Origin: an uncultured Paracoccus sp.
Lineage (GTDB): Bacteria; Pseudomonadota; Alphaproteobacteria; Rhodobacterales; Rhodobacteraceae
NCBI RefSeq assembly: GCF_945915435.1
Contig: NZ_CAMEFG010000039.1
Coordinates: forward strand, 1-36,809
DNA length: 36,809 nucleotides
Direction of reading: 5' to 3'
This document shows, piece by piece, positions 7,389-14,399 of the stretch (its first letter is position 1; each line of letters opens with the position of its first letter). A program made the position numbers and the translations under genes. The notes beneath the pieces are model-generated. The model worked only from the letters and a program-made list of their open reading frames with translations, searched no databases and was not told the DNA's origin.

Positions 7389-8770
7389 GCGGTCTCTCCT
7401 TGTTGGGTCGTCTTGTCCTTGCGGGCCATGTCGTCGCGCCAGCCGCGCGTCTTGCCCGGATTCATCAGGCCATAGGGGTCGGCCTGCATCTTGAAACGGA
7501 TCTGGGCATCGTCGATCTGCTTCATGCCGCCGTCTTCGATGGTCACGACATGGGGGTCGAAAATGGTGCAGCCGTCCGTCTGTTCCAGTTCCGCGATCAG
7601 GCGATACATCTCGTCCTTGCCGCGATAACGCACCAGCGGCAGGGCGAAGATCTGGATTTCGCCGTCCATCCGCGCCATCTCGTGATGCCAGAAGATTTCA
7701 TCCCCGTAGCGCGCCATCTGGCGCATGACCAGATCGGGATCGAAGGGGCGCGGATAGGCGACTTGCAGATAGGTCCAGCCCTTGTCGGCCTTGAGCGCCT
7801 GCAAGGTCGTATGGTTCCAGCCGCATTCATAGGCGGGTTGCAGCCCGGCGGCGCGGATTTCCGGCTTGGTCATGGCAAAGGAAATACGGCCACCCATCGC
7901 CTCGGCCTCGGCCGTGAAGCGGGCCATTTCGCCGGGCGCGACCATCGCGAACACCGCATCCCGGTCGGCGGGGAAATACGCGCCGAACTTGCCGTAATAG
8001 GGGGCAAAGCGACGTTCCACCGTGGTCAGAAGGTAGCAATCCAGCCCCTCGGCCTGCGCATGGGTGGCAAAGCGCAGCGCGGCATCGTAGCCGTCGAACA
8101 GCGCCGCCGTATGGACCCATTCGGTCGCGCGGGTCAGCGCAAGGCCCAGTTCGACCACGATACCGTTGGTGCCATAGGCGTGCTGGACCTTCTGGATGTC
8201 GTCGCCGTGCAACTCGATCACCTGCGGTTCCGGCTCGACCGTGATCACCTTGGCATAGGTCACATTGCCCGGATCGCGCAGCATCCCGTGCCGCAACGAT
8301 CCGATCCCGCCGGACCCCCCCGCGATGAAGCCGCCGATGGTCGCCATCTGGCGGGTCGAGGGATACATGAGCAGTTCCTGCCCGCTCTCTCGCGCCGCGT
8401 CGTCCAGCCGCGAAATCCGCGCCCCGGCCTGAACCCGGACATGGCCGGGGGTGATTTCCAGTACCTTGTCCAGCCGCGTCAGGTCCATGATGACGCCGCC
8501 TTCCAGCGGAACGCATTGGCCGTAATTGCCGGTGCCGCCGCCGCGCAGGGTCAGCGGCAGGCCGTGACGCGCGATCAGCGCAGCCACGCGGATCACCTCG
8601 TCTTCGCTTTGCGGCACCACGACCAGATCGCCCAGCTTGTCCTTGAGTTGGTCGTTCAGGATCGGGCTATACCAGAAGTAATCGCGCGAGCGCGCCTCGA
8701 CATGCTTGGGGTCGTCGTGAAAGCGGATGCCGTCCAGCGCGGCCTTGAAAGCGTCGATATCGGGGGTCAT
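7385..8770 (-). CDS. FAD-binding oxidoreductase, GlcD/DLD (PCMH-type) family
   Basis: 461 residues. The PCMH FAD domain spans about residues 45-225: DLVVVPQSEDEVIRVAAL, the pyrophosphate loop RGGGTGNYGQ (76-85), VIMDLTRLDKVLEI, and TIGGFIAGGSGGIGSLRHG (144-162). The C-terminal oxidase domain ends in DPYGLMNPGKTRGW, a common VAO-family end. These enzymes oxidise 2-hydroxyacids, alcohols or amines and pass electrons to a quinone or cytochrome. No separate GlcE/GlcF-like subunit is present. The start overlaps the amidohydrolase stop as ATGA (8767-8770). In this operon it probably oxidises the product of a ring-hydrolysing step; the substrate cannot be read from sequence. Confidence 0.9.
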   Translation of the reverse strand: MTPDIDAFKAALDGIRFHDDPKHVEARSRDYFWYSPILNDQLKDKLGDLVVVPQSEDEVIRVAALIARHGLPLTLRGGGTGNYGQCVPLEGGVIMDLTRLDKVLEITPGHVRVQAGARISRLDDAARESGQELLMYPSTRQMATIGGFIAGGSGGIGSLRHGMLRDPGNVTYAKVITVEPEPQVIELHGDDIQKVQHAYGTNGIVVELGLALTRATEWVHTAALFDGYDAALRFATHAQAEGLDCYLLTTVERRFAPYYGKFGAYFPADRDAVFAMVAPGEMARFTAEAEAMGGRISFAMTKPEIRAAGLQPAYECGWNHTTLQALKADKGWTYLQVAYPRPFDPDLVMRQMARYGDEIFWHHEMARMDGEIQIFALPLVRYRGKDEMYRLIAELEQTDGCTIFDPHVVTIEDGGMKQIDDAQIRFKMQADPYGLMNPGKTRGWRDDMARKDKTTQQGETA

Positions 8771-9978
8771 CCCAAGTCTCCTGTCTGCGGCAGGACGTGG
8801 CCGTCGCGCCAGATTTGCCTTGCCGCGCCGGGGCGGCTGACCAGTTCGGCCAGATCGGCGGCATCGTGCCGGATGAAGGATGCCGGGCCGCCTTCCCTGA
8901 TTTCGGTGCTGCCGCCCATCCATACGGCGGGGCGGGTGGTGACGGCATCCAGCCAGCCCTCGGGCGGCAGATGGCCCGCGACCACGGCCAGCCGGAACAC
9001 ATCCGTCAGGTCGTAATCGCCATAAGGATAGAACCCGTCCCGCACATTGTCGGACCCGATCATCACCGCCATGCCCGCCTGCGCGGCCTCTTGCAGGGGC
9101 GCGAGGCCCCGCAGGCGCGGCGTCCGGCCAGTGCTTGCGTCTTGCAGATAGCTGTTCGCACCCGGCAGGACGGTCAGCCCGACGCCCGCCCTTGCGGCGC
9201 GTTCCAGCAATCGGGCCACCTGATCCGGTTCGCGCACCGACAGCGAACAACAATGTCCGCACAGCACACGGGTCCCCATGCCGCGCGCCTCGGCCTGTGC
9301 CACGATTGCGTCGAAGCCCTGCGCCTGCGCCTCCAACCCCTCATCGACGTGGAAATCGAGGTTGAGGCCGTATTTCTCGGCCAGATCGAAGACCGCCGCG
9401 ACTTTCGCGGGCAGGTCGTCGTTGCGATAGACGAAGGCGCCAAGGATGCCACCATCCGCGCGCAGCCGGGCGGCGATGGCGGGGCCGATCTGGGGCAGCA
9501 CATCCAGGGGCGTCAGCGAGGCAAGCTGCAACCCGATCCGTCCGCGCCATTCCTGCGCCAACTCGCACAGGATCGGCCATGCCAAGGGCGCCTCGGCCCC
9601 GTGCCAGTCGACATGGCTGCGCATCAGGGCGGTGCCGTGATGCCATGCGCGGGTCAGCGCCAATAGGGCGCGGGCGCGGATATCGTCACCCGTCCAGCGG
9701 GTCGCATCATCCGCCATCATCTCGATGGCGTCGAACAGCGATTCCGCCCGGCGGGGCATCCGCTGAATCGTGAAGGTCTTGTCCAGATGGGTGTGAATAT
9801 CGGCCATGAGCGGCGTGATCAGCCCGCGGCCCTGCCCAACCGCAGGCCGTAATGGATCAACCTGCCCGGATGACGGGCGCAACGCCGTGATCCGCCCGCC
9901 CTGATGCGTCAGATCCCACGCGCCCACCCGCCCGGCGATGGCGATGCCCGTCAGCGTGGCGGGGGTCTGCCCGTCCAT
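8767..9978 (-). CDS. Amidohydrolase-superfamily deaminase, cytosine-deaminase (CodA)-like
   Basis: 403 residues, against 427 in E. coli CodA. The metal and catalytic set of the family is complete and nearly collinear with CodA: H62 and H64 (DIHTHLDK), H210 and E213 (DFHVDEG), H242 (CGHCCSLS), D310 (GSDNVRDGF). Substrate-side Q151 in GLQLAS is also retained. CodA-type enzymes deaminate cytosine, and some act on creatinine, isoguanine or N-alkyl ammelides; where CodA has two adjacent aspartates this protein has D310-N311, so cytosine is not assured. A weak GAGGG precedes ATG 9978. Three bases separate it from the permease stop and its own stop overlaps the FAD oxidase. Cytoplasmic; hydrolyses the imported compound (inference). 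Confidence 0.9.
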   Translation of the reverse strand: MDGQTPATLTGIAIAGRVGAWDLTHQGGRITALRPSSGQVDPLRPAVGQGRGLITPLMADIHTHLDKTFTIQRMPRRAESLFDAIEMMADDATRWTGDDIRARALLALTRAWHHGTALMRSHVDWHGAEAPLAWPILCELAQEWRGRIGLQLASLTPLDVLPQIGPAIAARLRADGGILGAFVYRNDDLPAKVAAVFDLAEKYGLNLDFHVDEGLEAQAQGFDAIVAQAEARGMGTRVLCGHCCSLSVREPDQVARLLERAARAGVGLTVLPGANSYLQDASTGRTPRLRGLAPLQEAAQAGMAVMIGSDNVRDGFYPYGDYDLTDVFRLAVVAGHLPPEGWLDAVTTRPAVWMGGSTEIREGGPASFIRHDAADLAELVSRPGAARQIWRDGHVLPQTGDLG

Positions 9979-9981
9979 CCC

Positions 9982-10833
9982 CTAGCCCTCGCGCCGGATT
10001 TCGCTTTCGTGCCAATGCCCAAGCACGGCGCGCGACAGCCACGAAGTGGCCAGGAAGATCACGATCCCCAGAAGCGAGACCAGGAACAGCGCCGCGAACA
10101 TGCGCGGGATCTCGTTGCGGAAGCTGGCTTCCAGAATGCGCGAGGCAAGGCCGGTGTTCTGCCCGGCGGTGCCCGCGACGAACTCGGCCACGACCGCGCC
10201 GATCAGTGCCAGCCCGCCCGCGATCTTCAGCGCGGCCATGAAATAGGGCAGCGCCGAGGGGATCAGCAGATAGCGCAGCCGCTGCCACGGCGTCGCGCGG
10301 TAAAGGCTGAACAGGTCGCGCAGGTTGTGGTCCGCGCTGCGCAGCCCGATGGCGGTATTCGACAGGATCGGGAAGAAGGCCACGATCCACGCGCAGATCA
10401 GCAGCGCGGCGAAGGTGTTGCTGACATAGATCAGGATCAGCGGCGCGATGGCGATCACCGGCGTCACTTGCAGGATGACGGCGAAGGGAAACAGGCTCAT
10501 CTCGACGGGCCGCGACAGGGCGAAGACCATGCCGAGCGCGACGCCCCCGATGATCGCCAGACCCAGCGACATCAGCGTCAGCCGCACGGTGAAGCCTGCG
10601 CTTTGCATCAGGCTGGACCAGTCGCGCACCAGCGTCTGCGCGATCAGGCTGGGCGCGGGGATCAGGTAATGCGGCACCTCGTTGAACCAGACCAGAAACT
10701 CCCACAGCGCCAGCGCCGCGATGATGGTGACGATGGGCAGGACGACGCGCAGCCGCCGCTCGCGCCGTTCACGGGCGATGCGGGGGTCGGTCATCGGGGC
10801 GGGAACGGTGGGATCAGTGGTTGAGATCGACAT
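9982..10833 (-). CDS. ABC transporter permease, SsuC/TauC/ThiX type
   Basis: 283 residues with a basic cytoplasmic N-terminus and about six membrane segments (first VVLPIVTIIAALALWEFLVW, about 30-49). The binding-protein-dependent permease (EAA) loop is present around FSLYRATPWQRLRYLLIPSA (195-214). It pairs with the ATPase at 10814-11611 and probably with the NMT1-like binding protein at 6378-7388. The start at 10833 overlaps the ATPase by 20 bp and has AGGGA upstream. A later ATG at 10794 (residue 14) is possible and would not change the membrane part. Confidence 0.92.
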   Translation of the reverse strand: MSISTTDPTVPAPMTDPRIARERRERRLRVVLPIVTIIAALALWEFLVWFNEVPHYLIPAPSLIAQTLVRDWSSLMQSAGFTVRLTLMSLGLAIIGGVALGMVFALSRPVEMSLFPFAVILQVTPVIAIAPLILIYVSNTFAALLICAWIVAFFPILSNTAIGLRSADHNLRDLFSLYRATPWQRLRYLLIPSALPYFMAALKIAGGLALIGAVVAEFVAGTAGQNTGLASRILEASFRNEIPRMFAALFLVSLLGIVIFLATSWLSRAVLGHWHESEIRREG

Positions 10834-11611
10834 GGCTCAAGGTCCCTTCCAGGGCGTCGCTGACCAGACGGCAGTTCTGGCTGTATTCCGGTGTCATCCG
10901 ATAGGCGGCATTGCGTGGATAGCCGCCCGGCAGCGCGATGTCATGCACGACCCGCCCCGGACGCGCCGCCATGACGACGACGCGGCTGGAGAGATAGACC
11001 GACTCGAAAACCGAATGGGTGACGAAGACGACGCTGAGACCGTGGTTTTCCCACAGCGACAGAACCTCATCGTTCAGCTTGGCGCGGGTCATTTCGTCCA
11101 GCGCGGCAAAGGGCTCGTCCATCAGCAGAAGCTTGGGCCGCGTCACCATCGCCCGCGCGATGGACACCCGCATCTTCATCCCGCCCGACAGCTCGCGCGG
11201 ATAGGATTTCGCGAAATTGGCAAGGCCGACCATCGCCAGCGCCTCTTCGACCCGCGCGCGGGCATCAGTGCGGCGCAGGCCGTGCAGCTTCAGCGGCAGG
11301 AAAACGTTGTCGAAGACCGTGGCCCAGGGCATCAGCGTGGCTTCCTGAAAGACATAGCCGATGTCCTCGCCATCCGCGCTGTGCCCGGCGGGATGGCCGT
11401 TCACCACGATCTCGCCCTGCGACGGCGCAAGCAGTCCCGAGATCATTTTCAGCGCCGTGCTTTTGCCGCAGCCCGAGGGGCCGAGGAAGCTGACGAACTC
11501 GCCCTTGCCGATAGTCAGCGACATGTCGCGCAGCGCGACGGTGCCGTTGGCGAATTGCTTGCTGACGTCGCGCATCTCGATCAGCGCGGGGGCTTGCGTG
11601 CGGTTCTCCAT
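10814..11611 (-). CDS. ABC transporter ATPase, SsuB/TauB/ThiZ type
   Basis: 265 residues. Walker A GPSGCGKST (44-52), Q-loop YVFQEATLMPW, signature LSGGMKMR, Walker B LLLMDEPFAALD and switch histidine VTHSVFES are all intact, in the style of nitrate/sulfonate/pyrimidine importers. It energises the permease encoded immediately downstream (20-bp overlap). The creatininase-like gene ends only 4 bases upstream. Cytoplasmic face of the inner membrane. Confidence 0.94.
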   Translation of the reverse strand: MENRTQAPALIEMRDVSKQFANGTVALRDMSLTIGKGEFVSFLGPSGCGKSTALKMISGLLAPSQGEIVVNGHPAGHSADGEDIGYVFQEATLMPWATVFDNVFLPLKLHGLRRTDARARVEEALAMVGLANFAKSYPRELSGGMKMRVSIARAMVTRPKLLLMDEPFAALDEMTRAKLNDEVLSLWENHGLSVVFVTHSVFESVYLSSRVVVMAARPGRVVHDIALPGGYPRNAAYRMTPEYSQNCRLVSDALEGTLSHVDLNH

Positions 11612-11615
11612 CGAG

Positions 11616-12413
11616 TCAGCCTTTCGCCTTTTGCAGCCAGTCGGGCGGCAGGGCGTCGATCTCGGCCATCGCCTCGACCAGCCGGGCCACGGCGAAATCC
11701 AGCGTTGCCCGACCCTTTTCGGCGGTCGCCAGATGCGCCTCGCCGCAGGCGCCTTCGGTGTTCAGGTCCTGCGTCTTCCAGCCGGGTTTCGCCGGGCGGC
11801 CAAGGCCCAGATAGGTGAAGCCTTCGTAAAGGTCCTGACCGCGCGAACGGAAATCGCGCGCCTGCCCCATGTCCACGTTGTCGGGGTCCAGCGCCAGCAT
11901 CACCGAGGTTTCCATGTCGCCCGCATGGATGCCGTGGGTGCGCTCGGTGGGCGAATACAGCCCCTCGGGCATTCCGAAGCCGAACCAGTTGACGGCGAAG
12001 ACCATCATGTCGTGGTCGATGCGCAACTGCCGCGCGACGATATCCATGACCGGAATATTGCCGCCGTGACCGTTCAGCAGCACCATCTTGCGCACCCCCG
12101 CCCGCGCGACGCTGGCCCCGATCTCGCACAAAACCCGGATCAGGGTTTCGGCGGTAAGGGTCAGCGAGCCGGGGAAGTCGATATGTTCGTCGCTCTTGCA
12201 GACGGATTGCGTGGGCAGGAACAGGGCCGGGCTGTCCTCGGGCAGCGTCCGGGCCAGCATCTGCGCGACATGGGTGACGGTGCAGGCATCGACCGACATC
12301 GGCAGGTGGGGGCCGTGCTGCTCGATGGCACCGATGGGCTGGACGGCGATCAGCCGCCGGTGGTCCAGCGCCGCGAATTCGCGACGGGTATGGTCGGCCC
12401 AATATCGTTTCAT
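11616..12413 (-). CDS. Creatininase-family amidohydrolase
   Basis: 265 residues, near the 260 of Pseudomonas creatininase. The metal-ligand motif is GAIEQHGPHLP (28-38; E31, H33), followed by D42, the active-site loop LLNGHGGN (112-119; H116) and GIHAGDMETS (161-170; E168). The family hydrolyses cyclic amides or C-N bonds: creatinine to creatine, formamide of pyrimidine intermediates (ArfB), mycofactocin precursor peptide (MftE). First gene of the eight-gene operon, with a sigma70-like promoter about 60 bases upstream. I chose ATG 12413 because conserved sequence begins there; the longer frame to 12530 crosses the promoter. A true creatininase activity is possible but the operon has no recognisable creatinase or sarcosine oxidase. 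Confidence 0.9.
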   Translation of the reverse strand: MKRYWADHTRREFAALDHRRLIAVQPIGAIEQHGPHLPMSVDACTVTHVAQMLARTLPEDSPALFLPTQSVCKSDEHIDFPGSLTLTAETLIRVLCEIGASVARAGVRKMVLLNGHGGNIPVMDIVARQLRIDHDMMVFAVNWFGFGMPEGLYSPTERTHGIHAGDMETSVMLALDPDNVDMGQARDFRSRGQDLYEGFTYLGLGRPAKPGWKTQDLNTEGACGEAHLATAEKGRATLDFAVARLVEAMAEIDALPPDWLQKAKG

Positions 12414-12476
12414 GGGTGTTTTCTGTCCCCCGGAACGTGATGTTTTCCGGCCTGTTCGCGTCAGCCCGTCGGTGCA

Positions 12477-12514
12477 AGCATAGGTAATGTCATAGCAATC
12501 GGTCAAACTATTTG
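12477..12514 (-). promoter_or_regulatory. Promoter and possible TetR operator of the catabolic operon
   Basis: On the minus strand, TTGACC (12506-12501) and TATGCT (12482-12477) are separated by 18 bases, a good sigma70-like pair. It would start RNA near 12470 and leave a leader of about 57 bases to the creatininase ATG. A dyad CAAA-CTA-TTTG (12504-12514) overlaps the -35, and GTCAA recurs 24 bases further up (12526-12530). E. coli RutR sites contain TTGACC half-sites, and the -35 here is exactly that half-site. Assignment to the RutR-like regulator is inferred. No clear plus-strand promoter for the ferredoxin reductase gene was found in the same gap. Confidence 0.4.
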
Positions 12515-12604
12515 GTAAGTTTTCTGTCAAGACCCGGAAATGACTGAATTCATGCGGCGTCTTGCCCGATTGACACCCGAATCACCTTGCAGGAGAGCAT
12601 CGAC

Positions 12605-13807
12605 ATGACCCGAATCGCCATTCTCGGCGGAGGACAGGCCGGCGCCGCGCTGGCGATCAAGCTGCGCGCCCTGGGCCATGACGGTCCCATCACCCTGATC
12701 TGCGGCGAGGACGATTTCCCCTATCAGCGCCCGCCCCTGTCCAAGAAATACCTGCTGGGCGAGATGACGCGCGAACAGCTTTATCTGCGCCCCGCGCAGT
12801 TCTATCTGGACAACGACATCACCGTGATCCGGGGCCGCCACGCGACCGGGATCGACCGCGAAGGCCGGCGCGTGCTGATCGGGGGTGAGGCGATCGCCTA
12901 TGACATGCTGGCGCTGACGACCGGATCATCGGCCCGCCGCCTGCCCGAGGCCATCGGGGGCGATCTGCCGGGGGTGCATGTCGTACGCTCGCTGGCCGAT
13001 GTGGACCGCATGGCGCCCGAGTTCCAGCCGGGCCGCCGCGCGCTGATCGTCGGCGGCGGCTATATCGGGCTTGAGGCCGCGGCGGTGGCGGCAAAGCTGG
13101 GCCTTGACGTTTCGCTGGTGGAAATGGCCCCGCGCATCCTGCAAAGGGTCGCCGCACCCCAGACGGCGGACTACTTCCGCGACCTGCACCGCGCCCACGG
13201 CGTCGATATCCGCGAGGGCGTGGGGCTGGGCCATCTGACCGGCGGGGACGAGATCCTTGCGCATTTCGCCGACGGCACCGAATGCCGCGCGGATTTCGTC
13301 ATCACTGGCATCGGCATCGTGCCGAACGATACGCTGGCCCTTGAGGCCGGGCTGACCTGCGACAACGGCATCGTGGTGGATGCGCAGGGCCAGACCTCGG
13401 ACCCGCATATCTGGGCGGCGGGCGATTGCGCGCGGCTGCCTTACCGGGGCCAGATGATCCGGCTGGAAAGCGTCCAGAACGCCATCGACCAGGCCGAGGC
13501 GGTCGCGGCGAACATGCTGGGCAAGGGGCAGGATTACGTTCCGAAACCGTGGTTCTGGTCGGATCAGTATGACGTGAAATTGCAGATCGCCGGGCTGAAC
13601 ACCGGCTATGACCGCGTGGTGATCCGCCCCGGCGCGAATGACGCCAGCCGCTCGCACTGGTATTTCGCGGACGGCGAATTGCTGGCCGTCGATGCGATGA
13701 ACGACCCGCGCAACTACATGATTGGCAAGCGGCTGATCGAGGCCGGACGCTCGCCCGACCCCGCGCTGGTCGCCGATCCGGGCAGCGACCTGAAAGCCTT
13801 GTTGTAA
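12605..13807 (+). CDS. Ferredoxin/rhodocoxin/putidaredoxin-type NAD(P)H reductase (FAD)
   Basis: 400 residues, two Rossmann domains and a C-terminal cap. FAD binding: AILGGGQAGAALAIKLRALG (5-24), with FPYQRPPLSK (38-47) typical of putidaredoxin/BphA4-type reductases. NAD binding: ALIVGGGYIGLEAAAVAAKL in the middle. Second FAD motif: HIWAAGDCARLP. It shuttles electrons from NAD(P)H to a 2Fe-2S ferredoxin that serves a P450 or Rieske oxygenase; neither partner is in the window. ATG 12605 follows AGGAG at 12591-12595; the in-frame TTG at 12587 would overlap that site. Divergent from the catabolic operon (191-bp gap), so it may support that pathway, but this is only contextual. Confidence 0.92.
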   Translation: MTRIAILGGGQAGAALAIKLRALGHDGPITLICGEDDFPYQRPPLSKKYLLGEMTREQLYLRPAQFYLDNDITVIRGRHATGIDREGRRVLIGGEAIAYDMLALTTGSSARRLPEAIGGDLPGVHVVRSLADVDRMAPEFQPGRRALIVGGGYIGLEAAAVAAKLGLDVSLVEMAPRILQRVAAPQTADYFRDLHRAHGVDIREGVGLGHLTGGDEILAHFADGTECRADFVITGIGIVPNDTLALEAGLTCDNGIVVDAQGQTSDPHIWAAGDCARLPYRGQMIRLESVQNAIDQAEAVAANMLGKGQDYVPKPWFWSDQYDVKLQIAGLNTGYDRVVIRPGANDASRSHWYFADGELLAVDAMNDPRNYMIGKRLIEAGRSPDPALVADPGSDLKALL

Positions 13808-13809
13808 CC

Positions 13810-14280
13810 TCAAGGCTGGCGGCTGACCGCCGATTTCACCCGCCGGATCGGGATCGAGCTTTCGATGCTGGACACGCAGGCCAGCCGGGTCAGGCGGCTG
13901 GTCAGAAACGCCTCGAACCCCGCCAGCCCGTCGGTCGCCACGCGCAGCAGATAGTCGCGGTTGCCGGTCATCAGCCAGCAATCGACCACCTCGGGGAAAG
14001 TCTGGATCGCGGCCTCGAACTCGGCCAGCGCGCGGTCCACCTGCCGGTCCAGCCGCACCGAGACGAAGACCGAGACCGGATAGCCAAGCGCCGCCTCGTC
14101 GATCAGCGCGGCGTAGCCCACGATCACGCCCGCCGATTCCAACGCGCGCACCCGCCGCCCCACCGGCGTCGGCGACAGTCCCACGCGGTCGCTGAGTTCC
14201 TGCAAGGGCATCCGCCCGTTGTCGCGCAAGAGGCGCAGGATCCGCAGGTCGAGATCGTCAAGCTTGGCGCTTTCCACCAT
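13810..14280 (-). CDS. Lrp/AsnC-family transcriptional regulator (MdeR-like position)
   Basis: 156 residues, normal Lrp size. The N-terminal helix-turn-helix (LDDLDLRILRLLRDNGRMPL, then ELSDRVGLSPTPVGRRVRAL) is followed by the RAM/ligand domain (VFVSVRLD to about 145; CWLMTGNRDYLLRVATDGL holds the amino-acid effector site). AGGA lies 6 bases before ATG 14280. It is divergent from the E1-like gene at 14400 across 119 bp, the same arrangement as Pseudomonas putida mdeR relative to mdeAB, so it probably activates that gene in response to an amino acid. It is convergent with the ferredoxin reductase gene with 2 bases between the stops. Confidence 0.93.
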   Translation of the reverse strand: MVESAKLDDLDLRILRLLRDNGRMPLQELSDRVGLSPTPVGRRVRALESAGVIVGYAALIDEAALGYPVSVFVSVRLDRQVDRALAEFEAAIQTFPEVVDCWLMTGNRDYLLRVATDGLAGFEAFLTSRLTRLACVSSIESSIPIRRVKSAVSRQP

Positions 14281-14399
14281 TAATTTCCTGTTTCATGGCC
14301 GAATACGTCAAAACCAAGCCATATCCGGCCCGAAAACGCAAGGACATGCGCGCCGATCCGGGCCATTCTGACGCCCGGACGACGCCAGAGGAGACCGCC

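Noticed and set aside
11616..12413. Calling the creatininase-family gene a true creatininase or MftE
   Set aside because: Metal motifs are shared by the whole family; no creatinase, sarcosine oxidase or mycofactocin genes are present to decide.
12570..12575. TTGACA as a -35 box for the ferredoxin reductase gene
   Set aside because: The matching -10 would fall on the ribosome binding site at 12591-12595, leaving no leader.
14281..14399. Possible SAM or other riboswitch before the MdeB-like gene
   Set aside because: No SAM-II consensus or stable conserved fold could be recognised in the 119-bp gap.
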